Shown here in pieces: positions 7,766-15,056 of a stretch of 27,312 nt of DNA. The notes below the pieces were generated by a model. That model saw only the letters and a program-made list of their open reading frames with translations. It was not told the origin of the DNA and ran no database searches. The stretch is taken from contig JAGTQO010000013.1 of NCBI GenBank assembly GCA_018396565.1, positions 1 to 27,312 of the forward strand, written 5' to 3'. The position numbers and the translations under genes are program-made. The stretch's first letter is position 1. Each line of letters opens with the position of its first letter. Origin of the DNA: Candidatus Bathyarchaeota archaeon. Its GTDB lineage: Archaea; Thermoproteota; Bathyarchaeia; 40CM-2-53-6; RBG-13-38-9.

Positions 7766-9107
7766 TCTCTGAACTCAGATTTTGTCTACTCAACCTTGAG
7801 AGTTTGCTCTGCCGAAATAAAAGCTTCTCTTCGATAAACCAGCCCCAGACCGTCCACATGTTGGAAATCAAAATTTGACCTGCAACTATGCCAGTTAAAG
7901 CTGAGCCTAATATGACCTGCACCATTCCAGAAACTGCGAGTTCCCTGGAATGTATCACGGCTCCAAGAGTCGCTGTCACCAAGCCTGAAAATGTCATGAA
8001 AATTATTAGGTTCGTACAATCAAACTTCATCTTCTTGAACCTTCTGTCTGTGAGGAGTTTGACAAGATGGATTGTTGGTGTGACGTATACTGCTCCGACC
8101 AAGATGCCAGCCATAGCACCGACGGTCAATGTTGAGGTTTCATTTGGGGCCCGAACATGCTCATGTGTCTTCACTGTTAAGTAAAGTATCGCAATGAATG
8201 GTTGTATAAGGTGTCTGATGACAGTTCTTAACGGTTCATGTTCAGCCTCATACTTCGCTATCTCTGGACTAAATGTGTAGTACCATTTATGTAGAGAATT
8301 TATGAACTCTCTGCCTGTGAACGTCTTTACTATGATGTTCTCCCGGTAGGCTCTTAGATGTTGGATGATTGGTTGGAGGGCTGTTCCATGTGTTGCTGCA
8401 ACTATGAGGCATCGGCTAGGTTGGACACCTGATATTTTGGCCTCAACAGTTTTTTCAAATTCACCCCCGATTGCGGTGACTCTAACCGTATAGTTACCGA
8501 TTGGTGTTCTGTCTGAGGTTTCTATAATCATGACTGATCTCCCAGGAGCTGCCAGTGTCTCCGGGTTGAACTTCACAGCCGAATATTCAGGTAATCCTGC
8601 GGCTGCGAGTCTGATCTCGAGAGGGGCTTGACCTAAAATCTTCAATTCAATGTTGAACGTCAAGGCGTCTCCTGGGATGTAGGATTGGGCTTGAGGTGTG
8701 ATGGTAATTATGAAGAGTTCCTCCAACATCTCAACATTGAACTTTACCGTGACTGTGCCATCAAGATATCCCTGCTTGCTTCCTGTTACATGAACATTAT
8801 ATGCTCCAGGTTTAGATTCTTTATTGAGGACAAATGAGTCTTCAAATCTTCCATTGAGGTCCGAGTGTAACATCTTAACATGGATCACGGTTCCCACCGG
8901 ATCCTCAACATGTATAGATATGGTCCCATGATCGATAGGCTCCCCTTTGATTGTCGTCAGGTTTCCTTTCAGGCATACTCTCTCTCCCGGTGTGTACATG
9001 TTCTTGCTGGTCTGTAGTGTCAATGCCAGTTGGGGTTGGGTTGAGGGTGTTGCATGGAGGAATGTTAAAGTAAGTGCAATTATTATGAGGGGTTTCAGGT
9101 TTGCCAT
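7617..9107 (-). CDS. Secreted-domain membrane protein with CFI-box region
   Basis: 496 residues as an open frame. A signal peptide (about 1-22) and an MG2-like module (about 27-126, with MYTPGERVCLKG) are followed by a NEW3-like module (about 130-226). Then comes a region matching the CFI-box-CTERM domain: CLIVAATHGT at 233-242, LRAYREN at 251-257, and the WYYTFSPEIA...LRTVIRHL pattern at 275-300. Three or four transmembrane helices follow (about 303-312, 327-350, 366-386, 393-415). Residues after about 447 come from the 149-base overlap with the next gene and look unlike a natural domain, so the original C-terminus may have been shifted by a frameshift. The gene is divergent from the small membrane genes at 9240-9658. 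Confidence 0.75.
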   Translation of the reverse strand: MANLKPLIIIALTLTFLHATPSTQPQLALTLQTSKNMYTPGERVCLKGNLTTIKGEPIDHGTISIHVEDPVGTVIHVKMLHSDLNGRFEDSFVLNKESKPGAYNVHVTGSKQGYLDGTVTVKFNVEMLEELFIITITPQAQSYIPGDALTFNIELKILGQAPLEIRLAAAGLPEYSAVKFNPETLAAPGRSVMIIETSDRTPIGNYTVRVTAIGGEFEKTVEAKISGVQPSRCLIVAATHGTALQPIIQHLRAYRENIIVKTFTGREFINSLHKWYYTFSPEIAKYEAEHEPLRTVIRHLIQPFIAILYLTVKTHEHVRAPNETSTLTVGAMAGILVGAVYVTPTIHLVKLLTDRRFKKMKFDCTNLIIFMTFSGLVTATLGAVIHSRELAVSGMVQVILGSALTGIVAGQILISNMWTVWGWFIEEKLLFRQSKLSRLSRQNLSSENEEERVEPATEIQSSATSVSGNSARRRQHTFSIRSTATRPNSLDERSTC

Positions 9108-9181
9108 GATGATTCTCGGATCCTTCCTTTGCCTTCTATCGGTTTTCTTGAATATATCTGTGGCTGTTTTTTATGAGATAA

Positions 9182-9190
9182 CTTTAAATA
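9182..9190 (+). promoter_or_regulatory. TATA box for the small membrane protein genes
   Basis: CTTTAAATA is a near-consensus archaeal TATA box. A start about 25 bases downstream (around 9212) gives a short leader containing the GGAGGAG SD at 9228-9234, ahead of the ATG at 9240. Confidence 0.6.
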
Positions 9191-9239
9191 ACTGTTGATT
9201 TGTAACACACATCAACTCTTCCATATGGAGGAGAAGAAC

Positions 9240-9470
9240 ATGATTGGAGGCGGTTCGATAATGAATCCAACCGAAATATACATCCTCATCCAGAGCCTGA
9301 TGACCTTCATCATAGTGACAGACATATTCTATGAGAGGATAATCCAGAACAAGCTGATGAGGAGACTAACACTCCGCAGAAAGGTGGTTGAACGTGATAG
9401 GCCACCAGGCGAGGGTAAGAAGACCAACCTATTCCTGCCGAAAATAGGCTTGGAACACAATGAAAGATAA
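9240..9470 (+). CDS. Small single-pass membrane protein, unknown function
   Basis: 76 residues from the chosen ATG. After MIGGGSIMNPTEIY comes one transmembrane helix (ILIQSLMTFIIVTDIFY, about 15-31), then a strongly basic segment (NKLMRRLTLRRKVVERDR) and a polar tail, so the C-terminus should be cytosolic. ATG 9240 has a GGAGGAG SD eight bases upstream. ATG 9261 is also possible, and the open frame back to 9195 lacks support. I recognise no family. It starts a run of tiny genes that ends at the terminator at 9661 and shares its promoter region with the divergent CFI-box membrane protein. It may be an accessory subunit of the surface system (inference). Confidence 0.6.
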   Translation: MIGGGSIMNPTEIYILIQSLMTFIIVTDIFYERIIQNKLMRRLTLRRKVVERDRPPGEGKKTNLFLPKIGLEHNER

Positions 9471-9485
9471 GGAGGAACGTCTCAC

Positions 9486-9542
9486 ATGTTGGAAAGTCCC
9501 CTAACAATAGGAGCCGCCTCGTCCATAAATAAAGAAAAATAA
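9486..9542 (+). CDS. Possible 18-residue mini-ORF between small membrane genes
   Basis: ATG 9486 is preceded by GGAGG at 9471-9475, about ten bases away, and the frame closes at TAA 9540-9542. The peptide (starts MLESPLTIGAA) has no recognisable motif. It may be a remnant or a coupling peptide for the next gene. The evidence is only the SD and position. Confidence 0.2.
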   Translation: MLESPLTIGAASSINKEK

Positions 9543-9565
9543 ACCTATGGGAGGTGAAGTAAGGT

Positions 9566-9658
9566 TTGAGTAAGAAAAGTCTAGTTGCAGGGATCCTTAT
9601 AGGAGCAGCAGCGGTGATAGCCCTGGCGGTGTTCAGATACCGTTTCAGGCCGGCTTAG
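9566..9658 (+). CDS. 30-residue single-pass membrane peptide
   Basis: TTG 9566 follows a full-strength GGAGGTGA SD (9550-9557) with eight bases between. The 30-residue product MSKKSLVAGILIGAAAVIAL... continues with AVFRYRFRPA: short basic N-end, a glycine/alanine-rich transmembrane helix with a GxxxG-like pattern, and a basic C-end. The perfect SD and clean membrane-peptide pattern make translation likely despite the length. A terminator-like hairpin with a T run directly follows. No family is recognised. It may be a helper subunit for the neighbouring membrane proteins. Confidence 0.55.
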   Translation: MSKKSLVAGILIGAAAVIALAVFRYRFRPA

Positions 9659-9660
9659 CC

Positions 9661-9698
9661 TGAGGTTCAACCCTACATTCCAACCTCAAACATTTTTT
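9661..9698 (+). terminator. Hairpin plus T run after the small membrane genes
   Basis: TGAGGTT (9661-9667) pairs with AACCTCA (9682-9688) in a 7-bp stem, followed by a T6 run at 9693-9698. It starts two bases after the stop of the 30-residue ORF. Archaea mainly use the T run; the stem may stabilise the 3' end. Confidence 0.5.
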
Positions 9699-9712
9699 AT
9701 AGAGGCAGGATT

Positions 9713-10525
9713 TCAAAATTGAGTTTTAACACCGATTCTTCTCAAATGTTGTAGGTACTCACCGGTCTCCATGGTTCTCTCCCCAATAGGCCTCTCCCCC
9801 ACAAGTTTCAGGAAGCGCTTCTCAACATCCTCAAAGTCCTTCTCATAAATATGGAAGCTATTTGTGAAGTCTACGTATGCGCCAGGCTCAATGTTATCAC
9901 CTATCAATTCACTCAACCTTCCAGCGATGGATCTCTGAAGTTCGGTTAGGGCGAACATGTTCCAGAAAGCCGCCTTGTAAGCATCCCTCGAACGCCAACA
10001 AGCCTCCATCACAAGTTTGGAATCGATTACTCTGAACCAGATCCTCTGCAGGCATGGAGGATGCTCAAGATTGGGGTCAACCGATGGTTTCCAAGTTATT
10101 GCTTGGGCCCTCCTGGTGTAACCGTAGACTGTGAGTCTCTTGCCCTCGAGTTCAACGGTCTTCTTCTCACATAATTTCTTTACCAAGAGTTCAACCTGAT
10201 CGATCCCTACATCTCCACCGACAGTATAGTTGAAGAGCCTCTCATGATACTCGTATGGCCTCCTACCATCGTACACGTAATGGTCCTCTGAACCTTCAAC
10301 AACCTCCCTCACATACTTCGCCAAATCTCCCAAACCTCCACATAAGCCTCCCAAGTGAATTCTAGGTTCAGAGAAAGGTTCCTCCACAACCATGAGCATA
10401 GTGCAGTCTCTGCTCCATTGGTTATACTCAGTATACACCATTGAACCCTCCCTCCAAGTCTTCAGAACAGCCTCCTCCCAAGTCACCGGCAAACTTCTAC
10501 CTGAGACTGTGAGGACCTTCAACAT
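9713..10525 (-). CDS. thyA: Thymidylate synthase (ThyA-like)
   Basis: 270 residues with the core of the ThyA fold, which methylates dUMP with methylene-tetrahydrofolate or an archaeal pterin. Catalytic Cys158 sits in PPCLQ. The arginine pair at 138-139 and RSRD at 178-181 would hold the nucleotide phosphate. Asn189 is the residue that separates dUMP-specific enzymes from dCMP hydroxymethylases, which have Asp. H225 and Y227 in SFHIYEKD match the dUMP sugar-binding His and Tyr. The N-terminal half is divergent and lacks the bacterial RTGT loop, as in other archaeal ThyA proteins, so the cofactor may be a modified folate. ATG 10525 follows GGTG closely. It lies 83 bases after the glycosyltransferase on the same strand. 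Confidence 0.75.
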   Translation of the reverse strand: MLKVLTVSGRSLPVTWEEAVLKTWREGSMVYTEYNQWSRDCTMLMVVEEPFSEPRIHLGGLCGGLGDLAKYVREVVEGSEDHYVYDGRRPYEYHERLFNYTVGGDVGIDQVELLVKKLCEKKTVELEGKRLTVYGYTRRAQAITWKPSVDPNLEHPPCLQRIWFRVIDSKLVMEACWRSRDAYKAAFWNMFALTELQRSIAGRLSELIGDNIEPGAYVDFTNSFHIYEKDFEDVEKRFLKLVGERPIGERTMETGEYLQHLRRIGVKTQF

Positions 10526-10608
10526 TCACCACTCACTTTCGAGTCGACTCCCTATTCGACTTAATCCTCTCCATGAAACATTTCATATATCAAACATATA
10601 TCTAGCTA

Positions 10609-11793
10609 CTAATCAGTTCTAATCTCCGTTCCACTATGATAATATTTTCCAAGGCCAAGCATGACCCATTTCTGCTCTGTCCTCCAGCGGAGCCTCACAT
10701 CTAGAAAACAGGCGAGTTGGAGGAGAGCGTCGAATATTGTGAAGATGGGTATGTAGGGAATGAGTCGACTCCTTCCAACTCTTGCCAGCCCAGCAGTCAA
10801 GGCGATGTTATGTATGATGAACGGGGATGCGGCCAAGTAAATCTCTGAGTAATCCATCCTCGATGAGAGGATACTTCTGAGCAGTATAATTGTAAAGAAT
10901 ATGAAGCTCATGATGCCTGTCATCTGGATTCCCTGAGGTAACCCCCCAATGATTCTCTCCAGCCTCTTCCCCTTACCCAACACTTTCATCGACTTGAAGG
11001 AGTACCATCTCCTCCTCTGCCTGACATATTGGCCTATATCTTCAACCTCCTCCTGCCAGACATGGGCGTCTGCAACCTCAACGAGCCAACCTCTAGAATG
11101 GAGTTTGATGCTCAACTCCAAGTCTTCGAGTAGGCCCTCCCCATGGCTTCGACCAACATCCTCCCAAGCACTTCTCCTGAGGGCGTAGTTGCATCCGCAG
11201 AGTGGCTGGAACCTTGTCAACTTAACCTTCCCGTTCCTTGCAGTGTATGATATGTTGTTCCACCATTCATCCTCTATTGCCCTCAACTTGGTGAAGAGGT
11301 TCTTATGCCAGTTTCCACAGTGAGTTATACCTGAGACCGCTCCGACTCTTGGATCTATAAACGGTTGAACAATCTTCTTCACCCATTCTCTTTCACATAC
11401 GCCGTCTGGGTCTGTCAAGGCGATGAAATCTCCCGTCGCCACCTTTCCTATAGCCTCATCCAGGACAGGGGCTTTCCTATCGTATGGAACATCAGGCCTG
11501 TAATACTTGATGAGCCCAGCCTCCTCATACTTGCGACATATTAGTGGGGTCTCATCGGTCGACTGATTATCATAGATAACGATTTCAAACCTATCCTTAG
11601 GATAATCTTGATTTAGAAAATTCTCAATCTTTCTCTGAATAACGTTTCCAGACTGCCAAGCATAAGCCATCACTGTAACCTTTGGGAAAAATGTCGCTGA
11701 CCTGACCGGTTTTTTGACGTTCCATACTAAGAATATGTGGAAGGCTGAGATTAATAGTAGGGGAGCCGCTCCTAGAATAACAATAGGGTCCAA
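10609..11793 (-). CDS. Membrane-bound family 2 glycosyltransferase
   Basis: 394 residues. An N-terminal transmembrane helix (about 4-24) precedes a GT-A catalytic domain: the nucleotide-binding start VTVMAYAWQSGN, YDNQSTDET, DPD at 128-130 (metal binding), ED at 223-224 (catalytic base region) and QRRRW at 259-263. The last motif is typical of processive cellulose/hyaluronan synthase-type enzymes. Two or three helices follow (about 285-307, 318-337 and 345-365). It probably adds sugars from a nucleotide donor at the inner face of the membrane, for surface polysaccharide or glycolipid. TTG 11793 is directly preceded by an in-frame TAG, so translation cannot start further upstream. No strong SD is present, so the transcript may be leaderless. 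Confidence 0.85.
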   Translation of the reverse strand: MDPIVILGAAPLLLISAFHIFLVWNVKKPVRSATFFPKVTVMAYAWQSGNVIQRKIENFLNQDYPKDRFEIVIYDNQSTDETPLICRKYEEAGLIKYYRPDVPYDRKAPVLDEAIGKVATGDFIALTDPDGVCEREWVKKIVQPFIDPRVGAVSGITHCGNWHKNLFTKLRAIEDEWWNNISYTARNGKVKLTRFQPLCGCNYALRRSAWEDVGRSHGEGLLEDLELSIKLHSRGWLVEVADAHVWQEEVEDIGQYVRQRRRWYSFKSMKVLGKGKRLERIIGGLPQGIQMTGIMSFIFFTIILLRSILSSRMDYSEIYLAASPFIIHNIALTAGLARVGRSRLIPYIPIFTIFDALLQLACFLDVRLRWRTEQKWVMLGLGKYYHSGTEIRTD

Positions 11794-11981
11794 CTATCTG
11801 CTACTCTCACTTTCTAATTTTATTGAGGAAGCATTGTACTTCAAGTTACTTCCCCCAGCTCCACAAGCTGCGATTGTATCCAAGATAAGTTTTGTATCTA
11901 TGCCATTGTCTCTCGGAAAGTTCTCTGAGGTTTGCCTCGTCTTTACCGTTTCCTAAATCTTTTTATTCTTATCAAATATTA

Positions 11982-11991
11982 CGCATATATA
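11982..11991 (+). promoter_or_regulatory. TATA box giving a likely leaderless transcript
   Basis: CGCATATATA at 11982-11991 is centred about 28 bases before ATG 12015. No SD precedes that ATG, so transcription probably starts at or beside the start codon. Confidence 0.5.
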
Positions 11992-12014
11992 GGTAATAAC
12001 CCATAAATTGGTGA

Positions 12015-12575
12015 ATGCCCTTGAGGAGCCAGCCAAAACTGAGACTTGGAATAAGGGACGTTCTAACATCGACGGTTTTCGGTGTCTCCGCTGGAGTATT
12101 GGCTTCTATACTGGAGAGGATCGACGCTGCCTTCACAGGCGGAAACGCAACTCCATTAGGGTACACAAACACTTACTCGTGGCTTCTCCTCTCAGCATAT
12201 CTGTACGGCCCACTCGGAGCCCTTATCACAACTGAGGTGCAAGCTCTGATAGGTCTGTGGACCGTCGCGAATCCCCTGTCATGGCTCTGGCCTTTCGTAA
12301 ACGCCCTATTCGCCTTCGCCGCAGGCTTCACCTCTATCGCAGTCTCTAAGCTCAGGCCAAATACATCGATCCTGATACATCTTTTAATCATGAGTTTGAT
12401 ATTGGCCCTACTTGACATCCCAGCTGTATACTTTGTCGTCGTCACCGTCTTGGGTCTGCCAGCAGCTGCATACTACTTAGCCTTACCGATGTATATGTTC
12501 TTGCAACTTGTTCCAGCCACAACCTTCTCATACTACCTACTCAAGGTCTTAGAGAAGTCTGGATTGAAGTTGTGA
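12015..12575 (+). CDS. Probable ECF-type transporter S component
   Basis: 186 residues, almost entirely hydrophobic, with about six helices after a short basic N-terminus (PLRSQPKLRLGIRDV). The size, the Gly/Ala-rich helices and the TNTYSWLLLSAYLYGPLGALITTEVQALIG segment fit substrate-specific components of energy-coupling factor vitamin transporters. A YkoE-type thiamine-precursor carrier is one possibility given the thi genes nearby, but no diagnostic motif proves the substrate, and no TPP riboswitch precedes it. ATG 12015 is placed by the TATA box 28 bases upstream. It is convergent with the DUF885 remnant. Confidence 0.55.
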   Translation: MPLRSQPKLRLGIRDVLTSTVFGVSAGVLASILERIDAAFTGGNATPLGYTNTYSWLLLSAYLYGPLGALITTEVQALIGLWTVANPLSWLWPFVNALFAFAAGFTSIAVSKLRPNTSILIHLLIMSLILALLDIPAVYFVVVTVLGLPAAAYYLALPMYMFLQLVPATTFSYYLLKVLEKSGLKL

Positions 12576-12649
12576 GGGCTAACCCGTGAAAGGTAGTCTC
12601 CCCTCTTCCATATATATGATGCTAAAGCAAGCTCAGCTTTTAGATTCAT

Positions 12650-13073
12650 TCAGAGGAGGCTTCCTCCAAGACAAACCTTGAAATTCTCCATCACCATGCG
12701 TCTAACGTACTTCATAGGTAGGTTTCCTGAGTAAAGTAGGATGTCATGGAATCTCTTCTCGTCGAAACCTCCACCCAACCTCTCCTTTAAATCCTTCTTC
12801 AACTTCAATATCATATGTTTTCCCAGGTAGTAGCTTAGGAAGTAGGTTTGCTTCTCAACATACTCATTCACCTCAATAGTGGCTACTTGACGATCCATAC
12901 CTGTCTGCTCCATGAGATAGTTTACGGCCTCATCGAATGTTATCTCTCCTCTAGCCAATTTGTATGTCTTCAAGTTTGGATTTGAGGCTTCCATCGGGCA
13001 AGAGGTGGTCGTAGGCGTGTATCCCTAAGGATGTCGCTAGGACAGGGTCTCGACGTATGAAAGTATCAAACAT
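12650..13073 (-). pseudogene. Internally deleted DUF885 gene (N- and C-terminal remnants)
   Basis: Two remnants of one DUF885-family protein (normally about 550 residues, an M3-like metallopeptidase fold) lie side by side in different frames. The N-terminal piece starts at ATG 13073 and ends at TAG 12951-12953. It reads MFDTFIRRDP and continues VLATSLGIHAYDHLLPDG, the family's usual opening. The C-terminal piece (open frame 12650-12994) contains ITFDEAVNYLMEQTG, YYLGKHMILKLKKDLKERLG and FDEKRFHDILLYSGNLP, the family's usual closing part. Roughly 400 central residues, including the zinc-binding region, are absent, and the junction near 12950-12975 is out of frame. An in-frame TGA lies just before ATG 13073. 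The product is almost certainly non-functional. Confidence 0.75.
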
Positions 13074-13301
13074 CCCTCATTTCTTATCCCCAACATAATC
13101 CTATCAAAAGTCGATTTGCCCCCACGACTCACCTCTCAATGTATTCTTAAAACTGTGCCCTGGCAACTCATACTTCACATATTCTTCGAGCGAATCTTGT
13201 CGGCTCGGTCTCGCCTCGATCTTTCGATAGCAACTCGTTTATATTTTCTTCTAGGGAAGCCTTATTTGGAGTTGGCTCTTATTGATTGTAGGTGATTCAC
13301 A

Positions 13302-13634
13302 GTGGCTTTCTGTTCAAGGTGTGGAGCAGCCCTCCCAGACGGGTCTGTTTACTGTTGGCGTTGCGGGTTGAAGATTGTAATGGATAAGCCCGGTGTTAGG
13401 CATGAGGAGTTTGAGATTTCAGGCGGTCAACTTCTGGATAAGGTCAAGGAACTTATCCATGAGGGTAATGTTCGTAGGATTGTGATCAAACAGAAGGGTA
13501 AGCCTCTGCTGGAGATACCCTTGACCATTGCTCTCGTCGGCGCTGTGGTTGCACCTGTATTGGCGGCTGTCGGGGCAGTTGCTGCCCTGATCACTGACTG
13601 CACGATAACGGTTGAGAGGCTGGAGGGCAGTTAA
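13302..13634 (+). CDS. Zinc-ribbon protein with DUF4342 domain
   Basis: 110 residues. An N-terminal zinc ribbon CSRCGAALPDGSVYCWRCG (residues 4-22) has two CxxC knuckles. A DUF4342-type domain (about 45-107) follows: DKVKELIHEGNVRRIVIK, LLEIPLT, then a glycine/alanine/valine-rich hydrophobic hairpin (about 77-97) and TDCTITVER. The function of DUF4342 is unknown; the hydrophobic part suggests membrane association. GTG 13302 follows AGGTGA at 13290-13295, six bases upstream, and a TATA-like TTTATATTTTC lies at about 13231-13241. It is convergent with thiD-thiN. Confidence 0.8.
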   Translation: MAFCSRCGAALPDGSVYCWRCGLKIVMDKPGVRHEEFEISGGQLLDKVKELIHEGNVRRIVIKQKGKPLLEIPLTIALVGAVVAPVLAAVGAVAALITDCTITVERLEGS

Positions 13635-13655
13635 CGATCGCATGCAATGCTTGAT

Positions 13656-15056
13656 TCAACTCTTTTTTGGAATTGTCTTTGCATATTCTGCAGCCAAATC
13701 TAATGCTATCTTTGCAGCCTCAACAGCTGTTCCGGCGAGTATGGTTGCCATAGGCTCCTTCCCCCAATCTCCCCTATGATATATTATATCTGGGACCTTC
13801 CCTGCTGCCTTTATAGCCTCCTCAGCCCCCCAAGATGTTGATCTCCCTTCCACAATTTTTATCTCAGGGGGCTCTCTAGCCCTGTCGTAGGATGAGGTTG
13901 ACAGCCCGAGCTTCTCACATATCTTGAGTATCTCCTCTGAGAATTTGATGTTCATCGCAGCTCTGACTAAAGAGTTATGTTTCCTGGCTGTCATCAGAGT
14001 GGCTGCGACATGTCTTGACGCTCCGAATCTGGGTGGGGCTGAGGCATGCGCCTTCCCACCTAAGTTTACTATTCGGCCTGGAATAGCGGCTACGTCTTCA
14101 AGACCTCTTGCAAATGTTAGGGCCATCGCCAGATTGGTCTGGGATTCGGGTATGAGTATATGGAAGTTTGGGTCAACCTCAAGCATCCTCAAGGCTTCTG
14201 AAATATTTTCTAATATCGAGTATCTCTCAGCCTCCCTGTATATGCTGGCCATGGGGTTGACTGGACCATGGCCTCCACCGATCTTTAGGCCGAACCTTAC
14301 AGCGTCTGTTATGAGTCTCTTCGCAGATTCAACTGCTTCAGGGATATCTTTACCCTTGGCTAATTCGGCGGTTATCGCGGCTGAGAAGCTGCATCCTGTT
14401 CCATGTGTTGTATCGGTGTTGACTCTATCAGCCTCAAACCTTCTCAGCTCTCCATCCATGTATAGCAGGTCGACTGAGACATCTTCTTGGAGGTGGCCTC
14501 CCTTGATCACAACGGCTGCCGGTCCGTTTCTTGAAATCTTCATAGCCGCATCAGCGGCTTCTCGCAAAGATTTTATCTTTAGGTCTGAAAGAACCTCTGC
14601 TTCAGGTATGTTTGGAGTCACAACCTTGGCCAGGGGGAGCAGCTTATTCTTGAGTGTCTTTACTGCGGCGGGTTCTAGTAAGGTCGCTCCGCTTTTTGCC
14701 ACCATCACAGGGTCTACGACTGTTGGAAACCCATACTTTCTAATCTCGTACGCCACAGCCTCTATGATCTCTGATGTATGAAGCATCCCGGTCTTTGCGG
14801 CGTCGACACCTATATCCTCGATCACAGCCTCTATCTGGGCCTTCACCATTGTCGCAGGGAGGTCGTGTATGGCGGTTACTGTTTGGGTGTTCTGTGCTGT
14901 AACCGATGTTACGGCACTCATTCCGTGAACCCCCAACGCGGCGAAGGTCTTGAGATCCGCAGCTATCCCAGCCCCTCCCCCAGAGTCAACTCCAGCTATC
15001 GTCAAGGCCTTCGGGAATGTTTGACCAATCGGAAATTGATTGGAGAAAACCTTCAC
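13656..15056 (-). CDS. thiD: HMP/HMP-P kinase fused to thiamine phosphate synthase (ThiD-ThiN)
   Basis: 466 residues from the chosen start. The N-terminal ThiD domain (about 15-275) phosphorylates hydroxymethylpyrimidine to its pyrophosphate: GVDSGGGAGIAADLKTF at the substrate loop, VVDPVMVAKSG, VIKGGH and the anion hole GTGCSFSAA. The C-terminal ThiN domain (about 285-460) joins HMP-PP to thiazole phosphate, replacing ThiE as in many archaea. It shows NLGGKAHASAPPRFGASRH and IIYHRGDWGKEP. GTG 15056 overlaps the cytX stop as GTGA, so translation is coupled. The open frame extends to 15176, but that would overlap cytX by 124 bases and adds a non-homologous leader. It is the second gene of the riboswitch-controlled operon. 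Confidence 0.95.
   Translation of the reverse strand: MKVFSNQFPIGQTFPKALTIAGVDSGGGAGIAADLKTFAALGVHGMSAVTSVTAQNTQTVTAIHDLPATMVKAQIEAVIEDIGVDAAKTGMLHTSEIIEAVAYEIRKYGFPTVVDPVMVAKSGATLLEPAAVKTLKNKLLPLAKVVTPNIPEAEVLSDLKIKSLREAADAAMKISRNGPAAVVIKGGHLQEDVSVDLLYMDGELRRFEADRVNTDTTHGTGCSFSAAITAELAKGKDIPEAVESAKRLITDAVRFGLKIGGGHGPVNPMASIYREAERYSILENISEALRMLEVDPNFHILIPESQTNLAMALTFARGLEDVAAIPGRIVNLGGKAHASAPPRFGASRHVAATLMTARKHNSLVRAAMNIKFSEEILKICEKLGLSTSSYDRAREPPEIKIVEGRSTSWGAEEAIKAAGKVPDIIYHRGDWGKEPMATILAGTAVEAAKIALDLAAEYAKTIPKKS

Noticed and set aside
9195..9239. Longer N-terminus of the small membrane protein starting at 9195
   Set aside because: It begins within a few bases of the TATA box, upstream of the expected transcript start.
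12015..12575. Assigning the S-component-like protein as YkoE or ThiT
   Set aside because: It has the right size and helix pattern but no diagnostic motif and no TPP riboswitch upstream.
12650..13073. Programmed frameshift joining the two DUF885 pieces into a working small protein
   Set aside because: No slippery heptamer or stimulatory structure was seen, and the catalytic centre would still be missing.
13924..14781. 285-codon open frame on the plus strand
   Set aside because: It lies wholly antisense to the well-supported ThiD-ThiN gene and has no family features; a codon-bias shadow.
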